A stretch of 64,000 bases of DNA, taken from the NCBI GenBank assembly GCA_902779355.1, contig CACZBF010000001.1:124001-188000 (forward strand). Reading direction: 5' to 3'. The notes beneath the pieces are model-generated. The model had not been told where the DNA came from. It did no database searches and was given only the letters and a program-made list of their open reading frames with translations. A program made the position numbers and the translations under genes. The DNA comes from an uncultured Lachnospiraceae bacterium. Lineage in GTDB: Bacteria > Bacillota > Clostridia > Lachnospirales > Lachnospiraceae. Shown piece by piece: positions 16,423 to 24,198 of this stretch. How positions within the stretch are numbered: the first letter of the stretch is position 1; each line of letters begins with the position of its first letter.

Positions 16423-17655
16423 TTACCCTTGCATTGCAATGAGGCTGATCTGCTTGCACTTTATGATTTCCTGCAGTCTGGTAACCGTTTCTTTACTTTC
16501 TGCTTCCTTAATAGCATCCGCCGTCTCCTTTGCCTTCAGAAGCCTTTCGATCATTTTCGGATTCGCATGGAAGATTGCTTCTTTCCTACCAACCATATCC
16601 GCATACTTATTGCCCGTCCTTGGAACATGCCTAAGTGACACCTTTTCAAACAGTTCCTCAAGAGGCTGCAATTCTCCTGTTTTTTTCAGTTTCCCGATTG
16701 TGCCAAGATTATCCACAAACACAAAGACCTCTCCACAAAAACCATATCGAAAGGCAGTCCACATTAGTGCTTTACAGATCCCCTCAATGGCTACATTCGT
16801 TGCATTCAACGCTTCTTCGCATTCATCCGCAAAGGACGCACATTTTTTGATCAGGTTTCCCTCTTGGATCTCATTCTCCGATTTCAGTTTTCCTTGGCAG
16901 ACGACAAAACTGTAGATCCCTTCATATTCCGGCAGTGACTCATCATACGGATGAAAAGGATTCTTCCGCACAGATTCATCTACAAAGATCGTGACAGCAC
17001 TCAGATCTATATGCGCCGAAGCATGCTCCTTCTCTTCCTCCGTCACACAGCGGCAGGGAAGGCATCCGAAGTTTTCGATCATTTTCTCGGTGACTAGATA
17101 CAGTTCCCGTGCCTTGCAATAAGGGCAGTCCTGACGATGATACTTTTCTCCTGAGCCGGTCACAAAGAATTGCTGCTGTCTCTTGCTGATCGTGAGCGCG
17201 CGGGAATCCGCAAATTCCTCCTCCACGATTCTGTCCATTTCTTTCCCCAGAACCTTTTTTAAGCAGTCCGGCTTCTCAAGGATCTTTTTCAGATTGATCC
17301 GATAACCCAGAGTCTCCTTTTCACGAAGTTTCTGGATATACGACGCCTCATACTCTCCCGTTAATGTCAGGAGTGTATTCATCGTTTCATAATCTTCTTC
17401 CTTGATCTTTGCCGGGTTTCGCGCCACCCATTCAGCAAAAATCAGCACCTGTGCCTTTGCCGCTCTTACTGCATTCCGGTATCCCGTGCGATCCGTTTGC
17501 GCACTCAAAGCAACAATGTACTGCTTCGCACTCTTCACAAGGCTGGGTACATCCTTTACGCACAGCTTTTTTTGCCCCTTTGCAAGGGAAACTCCCGCCT
17601 GATATGCTTTCATGATGATCTGGTAATCACTTTTGAATTGTTTATTGGTATCCAT
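16423..17655 (-). CDS. RNase H-fold protein with a Cys-rich metal-binding motif
   Basis: A 410-aa protein. Residues 165-200 contain FFVTGSGEKYHRQDCPYCK and a later GCLPCRC, like small zinc-binding modules. Residues 220-360 follow the RNase HI layout: IFVDES with D226, ATNVAIEG with E291, FVFVDN with D315, and HVPRTGNKYADMVG with D353. All four acidic catalytic positions are present, so it may cleave RNA in RNA/DNA hybrids or act on structured RNA. N-terminal 160 residues are helical and unassigned. It is first in the FliG-like operon, with promoter box A about 50 nt upstream. Confidence 0.72.
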   Translation of the reverse strand: MDTNKQFKSDYQIIMKAYQAGVSLAKGQKKLCVKDVPSLVKSAKQYIVALSAQTDRTGYRNAVRAAKAQVLIFAEWVARNPAKIKEEDYETMNTLLTLTGEYEASYIQKLREKETLGYRINLKKILEKPDCLKKVLGKEMDRIVEEEFADSRALTISKRQQQFFVTGSGEKYHRQDCPYCKARELYLVTEKMIENFGCLPCRCVTEEEKEHASAHIDLSAVTIFVDESVRKNPFHPYDESLPEYEGIYSFVVCQGKLKSENEIQEGNLIKKCASFADECEEALNATNVAIEGICKALMWTAFRYGFCGEVFVFVDNLGTIGKLKKTGELQPLEELFEKVSLRHVPRTGNKYADMVGRKEAIFHANPKMIERLLKAKETADAIKEAESKETVTRLQEIIKCKQISLIAMQG

Positions 17656-17676
17656 GGCTTGCCTCCTGATGATGTC

Positions 17677-17725
17677 ATCTTACAGTTGGAGAGTCTGGAT
17701 CGGTAGTAACCCTGCAGGTTAAAAG
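17677..17725 (-). promoter_or_regulatory. Promoter with conserved upstream box, copy A
   Basis: On the minus strand a 22-nt box (17704-17725, core AACCTGCAGGGTTACTA) is followed by exactly 21 nt and TAAGAT at 17677-17682. It precedes the RNase H-like gene. The same arrangement occurs at three other minus-strand genes in the window. No good -35 hexamer is seen at the normal distance, so an activator bound to the box is likely. Confidence 0.65.
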
Positions 17726-17732
17726 CGTTTCC

Positions 17733-18098
17733 TCAGTGAAATGCCCGGACAGAATCAGATACAAACCGGGTTTTATAGATGAATTGGGTATAAAAAAGAC
17801 CAATAAAAGGATAAGGACCTGCGTCCTGCAGGTCCTTGAGAAAACTTTTGGATTGGATTGGATCCTCTTCAACGAGGATATCCTCGATGGTAATACCAAG
17901 GAGTCTGCTGAGTGCAAACAAGTTATCGACGCTTGGAAGCGTCATTCCCCGCTGCCACTTGTAGACAGACTGCGGGTTCTCGAAGCCCATAGCTTCGCAG
18001 ATTTGCGCTACAGTTACCCCTTTCTCCTTTCGGATACGTTTGAGGTTTTCCCCGGTTTTTTTGAGGTTGATAGTTGGATACGCAAATTGATTTCTCAT
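17733..18098 (-). CDS. XRE-family HTH transcriptional regulator
   Basis: A 121-aa protein. The helix-turn-helix covers about residues 12-70: NLKRIRKEKGVTVAQICEAM, FENPQSVYKWQRGMTLPSVD and LFALSRLLGITIEDILV, a textbook XRE domain. The remaining 45 residues are hydrophobic and aromatic and may sense a ligand or dimerise. The start at 18098 follows AAAGGAGA. It lies between the CRISPR accessory gene and the RNase H/FliG operon and is preceded by promoter box B, so it may control the box-bearing genes, itself included (inference). Confidence 0.88.
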   Translation of the reverse strand: MRNQFAYPTINLKKTGENLKRIRKEKGVTVAQICEAMGFENPQSVYKWQRGMTLPSVDNLFALSRLLGITIEDILVEEDPIQSKSFLKDLQDAGPYPFIGLFYTQFIYKTRFVSDSVRAFH

Positions 18099-18274
18099 AA
18101 CTCTGTCTCCTTTCAAACTTAACAACGATCATAAAGGTACAGCAATCATTTTCATCATGAAATCTGTTTGGTATTCCAACTAGGAAAATTATAATAACAT
18201 TCTCCAAAGAGGAATGCAATCATTTTTTCAAATTTTTTTCATCTTTTTTCGTTTTCTTATTCTCGTTCGTTTCT
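18099..18274 (-). promoter_or_regulatory. AT-rich leader of the XRE gene with a second promoter
   Basis: About 175 nt without a gene. The minus strand holds TTGCAT, 17 nt and TATTAT near 18190-18220, a plausible vegetative promoter nearer to the start codon than box B. TTGGTATTCCAA at about 18167-18178 is a palindrome and could be an operator for the XRE protein. Nothing else is seen. Confidence 0.4.
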
Positions 18275-18323
18275 ATCCTAACATGATGCGGATCTTCCAC
18301 ATAGTAGCCTTGTAGTTTAAAAT
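18275..18323 (-). promoter_or_regulatory. Promoter with conserved upstream box, copy B
   Basis: Box at 18302-18323 (core AAACTACAAGGCTACTA on the minus strand), then exactly 21 nt and TAGGAT at 18275-18280. It starts just after the stop codon of the 748-aa gene and points at the XRE regulator about 170 nt downstream. Confidence 0.62.
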
Positions 18324-18328
18324 GATGA

Positions 18329-20575
18329 TTAATGGTACATATAGGTGAAACGGTTCTTGAGATAGCCCTCCTTTTCTTGATCCGGTATCCCAGACTCCAC
18401 CAAGTGACACTGTTCCATGCTCTTCCAAAGCGTGCTCATAAGTTCCCTTACGTTACTTGACGGGTTTTTGGTTCTTTCATATTGCAATTTCCCGTAGAGT
18501 GTAATCGCCTTGACGGTAAACTCATGCTCCTTAACACGTTCCTCAGCCTCTCTCATTAATCTGTTTGCATCCGTCTGCTTCCCGCATCGCAGCGCAATCA
18601 AAGCCAGATATTTGTTGGTAATCTCCCAAGGATGCCCTTGATACTGCTTTTCTGCAAGTTCACCCGCATTCTTCATGTTATTTCGCAATTGAAACAGACG
18701 TGATTGGAGGTTATGATCCCCCTCCTCCAGTCCAAAGCAATATACCCCTTTTGCAAAGACATACATCGCAAATTTAAGAGAGATCAGGCTGTTTGCTTCC
18801 TCCTCCGCTGTGTGAAGGAGGTATTTTAGCTGGTCTATGGGATTGTCCTTCCCGCCTGCGAATTTTATCATCCATTTCTCATATGCTTCTTTATTACCCG
18901 TCTCGATATACCAGTGCAGCAGATACGATAATGTAATGTAATAATCCGCAGATGTGTCGCTCATAAGGGTCAATGCCCTTAGGAAGCATTCCTCGGCGCG
19001 TTCATCCAGCACAAAGGCATACGTCTGCCCCAGCTGGCTGAGCGCAAGCGCGTAACTATGTGCATTGGCACTTTCCTTCCCCGGAAAAACCTCTTCTCTG
19101 ACTTTCTGCAATTTCTCATGCAGCGCAACATTTTCCTCGGCGATAGATTGCGCCTCCTCAAAAGAGAATCTGTCTGTCAGAAAAACGATCTGTTTGTTTT
19201 TGGTACGCAAAAACTGCTCTATGTCCACCCCGTCTGCAACATCCTGGCACTTCCGATAATACTCCTCTGCCTTATTGAAGTGCCCGATATGATTGTAGGC
19301 AGAAAGCCCTGCATCGTAGAGTTCATAAAGTGTTTGTCGATTACGTGCATCCTCTGCTTTCAGTCCAACCGCTGCTTTTTCTAATGCATGAAAAATATAC
19401 AGCAGTTTTTCCTGGTTCAGGTTGCTTGCATAGGTGGACTTCTGAAACTTTCTTATTGCCTCTGTCAAGGCTACGGAATCATTTGACCGAACAACAGATT
19501 CTTCTACTTTGGCAAACCATTTTTTGCTATAGAAATCCGTGAACTCATCTTTGCATACACTCCCCTCATAGGCCTGCTGAAGCGCATCATAATAATCCTT
19601 CTTTTCAAAGTTCTCCCATGCCAATGAAAAATAGTTATCCACCCCGGTATAGGCATAAAGCAGATTTTTATCATCCTTTGTAAACGAAGAGGCTTCTTTT
19701 TGTATGTACTCCATCCATCTAACAGGATCACGCTCAAGCTTTCTATTTGTAAACACCGAATTCACAACATCTGTCAAGAAAACAAAGGCATTGTTCTCAT
19801 TTGCCGCTTTATTCTTCGCATCAAACATTCTCGTAAATGACTTCACTACAAAAGAAACAATCTCCATGCTCTGCTTTTTTGTGCGAAGCATCTCACGAGA
19901 TATCGCAGAACGATACAGATCAGCCGACACAATAGAATACTTGTCTTTTTGTCTTTCTTTAGAGTCCATTTCCCTATATCCCAGATTAATAAACTCTTCG
20001 CTCTTTTCCTGCCGGTCATCCCCTTCTGCAACGCCGAGCCTTGTCGGAAACTCTAATGCCGCTTTCTCTATCTTTGTGACATAGGGATTATGAAACAACA
20101 CTTTTTCCACCAGATCCTGCGCCATATTGATATACAGGTTCGCAGCACATGAGTCTTTTACAATCATTGCCGTCTTTTCCCCGAGCAGTTCTCTCTTTCC
20201 TGTTGTACTCCGGATCATTGCAAAAAAGTGATACCTGCCACTTCGTTTCGGTAGTTCTTTCCCATGATATCGAAGATTTTTCCCATCGAAAGTACCTTCC
20301 CGAAAGAACTCTTCCGCAGTTTCTTCGTACTTTCTTTTTACTTCTTTAACCGCATCCTTGTTGGTTTTCCCATGATTCATGTGCATATCATCCGGAAAGA
20401 TGCGTCCCTTGGATCTGCAAACGCAATCCAGCCAGCCTATGATCCTTTTTCTTTCACTAGCCGTGTCCGTTTCATCTCCATGATCATCGTAAAAAAAACC
20501 GCCAATCATAACGGGTTCGTATCCTTCGGAGACTTTTTCAAAATTTCCATATTCGTCAAATGCAACCGTGATCAT
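18329..20575 (-). CDS. 748-aa DUF3800-like plus helical-repeat protein next to the CRISPR array
   Basis: The N-terminus MITVAFDEYGNFEKV, VMIGGFFYDD, later DMHMNHGKTN and SADLYRSAISREM, follows the layout of DUF3800 proteins, an RNase H-like fold with acidic metal ligands (D7, E8, and the Asp in SADLY). From about residue 330 the protein is all helical with TPR-like pairs (YNHIGHFNKAEEYYRKCQDV, SYALALSQLGQTYAF). It starts 108 nt beyond the leader-distal CRISPR repeat on the same strand, with AAGGAGAGAG at its start, and could be read through from the array. Proposed, not shown: a CRISPR-linked nuclease or sensor. Confidence 0.6.
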   Translation of the reverse strand: MITVAFDEYGNFEKVSEGYEPVMIGGFFYDDHGDETDTASERKRIIGWLDCVCRSKGRIFPDDMHMNHGKTNKDAVKEVKRKYEETAEEFFREGTFDGKNLRYHGKELPKRSGRYHFFAMIRSTTGKRELLGEKTAMIVKDSCAANLYINMAQDLVEKVLFHNPYVTKIEKAALEFPTRLGVAEGDDRQEKSEEFINLGYREMDSKERQKDKYSIVSADLYRSAISREMLRTKKQSMEIVSFVVKSFTRMFDAKNKAANENNAFVFLTDVVNSVFTNRKLERDPVRWMEYIQKEASSFTKDDKNLLYAYTGVDNYFSLAWENFEKKDYYDALQQAYEGSVCKDEFTDFYSKKWFAKVEESVVRSNDSVALTEAIRKFQKSTYASNLNQEKLLYIFHALEKAAVGLKAEDARNRQTLYELYDAGLSAYNHIGHFNKAEEYYRKCQDVADGVDIEQFLRTKNKQIVFLTDRFSFEEAQSIAEENVALHEKLQKVREEVFPGKESANAHSYALALSQLGQTYAFVLDERAEECFLRALTLMSDTSADYYITLSYLLHWYIETGNKEAYEKWMIKFAGGKDNPIDQLKYLLHTAEEEANSLISLKFAMYVFAKGVYCFGLEEGDHNLQSRLFQLRNNMKNAGELAEKQYQGHPWEITNKYLALIALRCGKQTDANRLMREAEERVKEHEFTVKAITLYGKLQYERTKNPSSNVRELMSTLWKSMEQCHLVESGIPDQEKEGYLKNRFTYMYH

Positions 20576-20683
20576 GTCTCTCTCCTTCTAAAAAACATTC
20601 TTTTTGGCAGACTCCGTTCAAGATGCCGGATTAATCCATTTTCCAACCCTAGGAAATAAGGGGTGATGAAACTGTTGTTATTG

Positions 20684-21676
20684 ATGATTACCCACTGTGT
20701 CGGGCTTTTTTCATATTCCGTGGCAACACCTGTTGTTGCTACAGGATAGGCACTGGCAAATGATTGCCCGCTATGTCGGGCTTTTTTCATATTGTCACAT
20801 GTTCGAGTTAATTATGACGGCATAACCTCTGATTGCCCGCTATGTCGGGCTTTTTTCATATTCCAGAAGCATGAGGTAGTTTCAGCACGGGAGAAAGCGG
20901 AATGGATTGAGGAACATTTGATTGCCCGCTATGTCGGGCTTTTTTTCATATTCCGATGAGCGTTGTTGTGGCACTCATAGTTGTAGTTTTAGGGCTTGAT
21001 TGCCCGCTATGTCGGGCTTTTTTCATATTCCAAAGCGGAAACGTCGGGTGGAGCTTGATGTCTACGAACTCCGTGATTGCCCGCTATGTCGGGCTTTTTT
21101 CATATTCCGCTCCTTTATGGAGCGCTGGGGCGTTAAACGCTCCTATGGGGTTGGTACTACGTGATTGCCCGCTATGTCGGGCTTTTTTTCATATTCCGAC
21201 TCCGGAACCGCAGCCGACTCCGGAACCGCAGCCCGAACCGATTGTGATTGCCCGCTATGTCGGGCTTTTTTCATATTCCCCCTTGTAACACCGGAAGAAG
21301 TTCTCGGCGGGAACATTTGTGATTGCCCGCTATGTCGGGCTTTTTTCATATTCCCTTCTACTGCGAGAATGTATTGCCTTTGCAGTTTGTAAGCGACGGA
21401 TGTGATTGCCCGCTATGTCGGGCTTTTTTCATATTCCGAAGGGCATTATGAACCTTCTTACTACACACAGACAGTGATTGCCCGCTATGTCGGGCTTTTT
21501 TCATATTCCCTGCATGAAAGCGACCCTCTAGCTTTCGCGCAGTTGTGTTCAGTGATTGCCCGCTATGTCGGGCTTTTTTCATATTCCCTTGATGGCGGCG
21601 CATCAACGCTTGGTCATCAGAACTGGCATGTGAAGCAAAAGTGATTGCCCGCTATGTCGGGCTTTTTTCATATTCC
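20684..21676 (-). CRISPR. Type VI-A CRISPR array: 13 repeats, 12 spacers
   Basis: Thirteen 36-nt repeats begin (plus-strand coordinates) at 20684, 20760, 20829, 20918, 20996, 21073, 21161, 21244, 21319, 21402, 21474, 21552 and 21641. On the minus strand each holds a stem-loop GCCCGACATAGCGGGC followed by AATCAC and then the spacer, the Cas13a-type 5' handle. The repeat at 20684 is degenerate (three changes in the stem) and that at 20760 has lost its first bases, so this end is old; the leader is at the cas2 side. Spacers are 33-53 nt. The repeats at 20918 and 21161 carry one extra T. Transcription runs away from cas2. Confidence 0.96.
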
Positions 21677-21957
21677 CTCATATTTTTTGGGAATTCTTAA
21701 CCTTTTTATAACATGTTTTCCTGCAGATTGCAAAATTTGTGCCTTTTTTTCGTTCGACCTTTTTTCAGGATCTCGTGTTTTCTTCCGGCTTATCATTCTT
21801 CAACCCAATCTCTAAATCTAGCCATTTCCTCGAACGACTTTTTTCGATGTTTCCTGGAAATTCAAAAGAATTACCATCCAATTCATGCCTTTATTCTTTC
21901 AGTATTATATGCAGATATCCCATTATTATGCGGCTTTCATAAGGTCGAACGAGTTTT
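21677..21957 (-). promoter_or_regulatory. CRISPR leader between cas2 and the array
   Basis: An AT-rich 281-nt stretch without a credible gene. A TATAAT is present on the minus strand near 21903-21908 and could start the pre-crRNA. Three copies of a CGTTCGA/TCGAACG core next to a T-run occur at 21749-21771, 21830-21850 and 21944-21965. Leaders carry the array promoter and the spacer-integration signal. Confidence 0.7.
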
Positions 21958-22218
21958 TCAGAGGATATTGTCAAGCTCAATCTGGTAGCCGATCAGATCT
22001 TTGCTGGAATAACGGAGTGTATCAAAAATATAAATCGCAATCTGATCCTGCTCGACGTCAATTTCCCGTTCTAACTCCCACTTCATTTTTTCAAGCTCCT
22101 TCTCACGGATATGGCCTTCAAACACTGATTTCTGGACATGGAGCAAGTATTTCCTGCATATTTTACGCACTTTTGTATTCCTTTTTACACCGACATCATA
22201 CGTAACGATTACCCACAT
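21958..22218 (-). CDS. cas2: CRISPR-associated endoribonuclease-fold protein Cas2
   Basis: An 86-aa protein with the Cas2 ferredoxin-like pattern: MWVIVTYDVGVKRNTKVRKI with the conserved Asp8, LLHVQKSVFEGHI, and a C-terminal strand QIAIYIFDTL. Cas2 pairs with Cas1 to form the spacer-integration complex. It lies 39 nt downstream of the RT-Cas1 gene on the same strand and directly upstream of the leader. Confidence 0.95.
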   Translation of the reverse strand: MWVIVTYDVGVKRNTKVRKICRKYLLHVQKSVFEGHIREKELEKMKWELEREIDVEQDQIAIYIFDTLRYSSKDLIGYQIELDNIL

Positions 22219-22257
22219 CTTTAACCTTATTCATCAAACGAAGTGACTACGTTCCAA

Positions 22258-24174
22258 TCAGTTTACATATTTGTATGGCTTATAGACTTCTCCATTGCGG
22301 AAAAAGAGTTCCAGTTTCCGTACTTCTTCCTGCATCAAGTCTTCATAGTTTTTCTTTGTGTCTTTACATTTCACGTCTTGGCTTAGTTTCTTTTCAAACT
22401 CTATCAGGAAAAGCTTCTTCCCACGATTATTCAAGTAGACTGCCCCATTCTCCATCTCTTGAAAGTCCGTCTCCACCCTTAGCATTTTCCGATTCACAAG
22501 TGTAAAGATCGTGCGGTCCACCAACACCGGCTTAAACAGATCCGCTAGATCCAGATTCAGGCTCTCTGTACGGTGCACAGAATTGTGAAGAAGTCCAAAT
22601 CGGATATCCAAAGAAGATCTGTATATCAAACTCGCAAATCGCTGGTAAAGGATCGTGTTTCCAAAACTGATCATCGCATTTAAAGGATCCTTTGGCGGCC
22701 GCCTAGTTCTACGTCGAAATTCAAAACCTTCCTCCTGCAAAATCACTCGAAAGCACTGATAATACACTTGTCTTGCCTGGGCTTCATACATCATCAGCGC
22801 ATTGACATCTTTTACTTCATTAACCTTTTGCAATATCTCCGTCATTTTGCCTATCGAATCCTGCAGAAACGGATCATGCCCTCTCCTCTCATAATACCGG
22901 AGGATTGCGCGCAGGTTGAAGATATTTGCATTCTGATATTTCTTTGCGATCTTTAGATGCATCGATTCATTTTGCATCAGTTTGATCTGCTCCACCTCTA
23001 TGCGGTAGCTTCGATGTTGCTTTCGTGGAAGAAAAGAACCAATCTTCTCTCCTGATCTGTCAAAAAATGCCAGGGTTAAGCCAACCTTATTTGCATATTC
23101 GAAGAAGGAGCTGGATAATGTCATACTTGCATATATGTTTAAACAATCCATGGCCTCCGCAGGGAGATACCGCTTTCCCTCTTCATTTTCAAACAGAATG
23201 GTAAAGTCCTTCCTGCTAAGGATTCCATCACTAACAATGTGATATTTTCGGTCTACCTTCTTGATCGCTGAGCGCTGCCATCGATGATAGATCTGTTTTT
23301 GAGTTTTGATGATCTTTTGTGCATAGATCTTTCCGTTTTTTTCCTCAAACCCGTATCTCAGGCAGTTTCTGTTCTTTCCTAAGAAGACTCCACCCTTGTC
23401 CTTATTGATGTGCAGCCCCAGTTTCCCAAGAAATGCAGTAATCTCGTTTCGAATGAGAAATGCTTCCTCCGAAGTTTTGACATATACATTGATGTCATCT
23501 CCGTAACGATAAAAATGCACACCATTCTGCTCTAGCCATTTATCCAGCGTGTCCAAATACAGATTGCTTAAAACAGGACTAAGAGGAGATCCCTGAATCA
23601 GTCCGGTTTCCTGATCATGAAATATCCCATCTTCCTCCCTTTTGCAGCGGATAAACCGTTCTATCAGCCCGGTAATCACACCACCCTCAAAAATAGACTC
23701 CACTCTTACCATTAAAGGATCGTGCGGAATACTATCAAAAAACGATTTCACATCAAGCTCACATACCCATGAATAACCTTCCTCCATATAGACCGCAGCC
23801 TGAGCAACTGCATTTTCGGTTCCATGTCCCGCTCTGTATGCATAACTGCTTGCGGAAAGATATGGATCAACCGCTTCCGTCAATGCCTGCGCCAAAACAC
23901 GACCTATCAGTCGATCCACCGAGTTCATTGTCGCTATCACTCTTCGCTTCCGGTTTGAAGTTACAATCTCCCTACAAGAGACCGGTCCGGGCTTATAGCT
24001 CCCGAACCTCACCTCATCTATAATTCGTTCTTTGTTAATGCGATAATACTCTGGAAGTTCTGAAAGCCTTACGCCATCCAGTCCACAACTGTCATTTTTA
24101 TTTTGAAGATATCGAAGAGCCGCCTCCATATTTTCTTCTGACAGAACTCTTTCCAGATCAATCGCTATCGACAT
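22258..24174 (-). CDS. cas1: Reverse transcriptase-Cas1 fusion protein
   Basis: A 638-aa fusion. Residues about 45-290 are a reverse transcriptase of the group II intron-like kind: RVIATMNSVDRLIGRVLAQA (RT2), CELDVKSFFDSIPHD with D141 (RT3), GLIQGSPLSPVLSNLYLD (RT4), YGDD at 224-227 (RT5) and HINKDKGG (RT6). Residues about 330-630 are Cas1: MTLSSSFFEYANKVGLTLAF, then E464 in YEAQARQVYY, H530 in LLHNSVHR and D545 in LDLADLFKP, the metal-binding triad. Both active sites look intact. RT-Cas1 proteins can take spacers from RNA. It sits between cas13a (24-nt gap) and cas2. Confidence 0.95.
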   Translation of the reverse strand: MSIAIDLERVLSEENMEAALRYLQNKNDSCGLDGVRLSELPEYYRINKERIIDEVRFGSYKPGPVSCREIVTSNRKRRVIATMNSVDRLIGRVLAQALTEAVDPYLSASSYAYRAGHGTENAVAQAAVYMEEGYSWVCELDVKSFFDSIPHDPLMVRVESIFEGGVITGLIERFIRCKREEDGIFHDQETGLIQGSPLSPVLSNLYLDTLDKWLEQNGVHFYRYGDDINVYVKTSEEAFLIRNEITAFLGKLGLHINKDKGGVFLGKNRNCLRYGFEEKNGKIYAQKIIKTQKQIYHRWQRSAIKKVDRKYHIVSDGILSRKDFTILFENEEGKRYLPAEAMDCLNIYASMTLSSSFFEYANKVGLTLAFFDRSGEKIGSFLPRKQHRSYRIEVEQIKLMQNESMHLKIAKKYQNANIFNLRAILRYYERRGHDPFLQDSIGKMTEILQKVNEVKDVNALMMYEAQARQVYYQCFRVILQEEGFEFRRRTRRPPKDPLNAMISFGNTILYQRFASLIYRSSLDIRFGLLHNSVHRTESLNLDLADLFKPVLVDRTIFTLVNRKMLRVETDFQEMENGAVYLNNRGKKLFLIEFEKKLSQDVKCKDTKKNYEDLMQEEVRKLELFFRNGEVYKPYKYVN

Positions 24175-24198
24175 GGCAATCTCCCCTGCATCACTTCC

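Noticed and set aside
20576..20683. A tracrRNA beside the array
   Set aside because: No anti-repeat was seen here, and Cas13a does not need one.
20956..21644. Several open frames running through the CRISPR array on both strands
   Set aside because: They consist of repeat translations (CPLCRAFF, ARHSGQS) joined by spacers and have no ribosome sites; the array explains them.
22258..24174. Group II intron maturase as the source of the RT
   Set aside because: The protein continues into a full Cas1 domain with catalytic triad and lies between cas13a and cas2; no intron RNA domains were seen.
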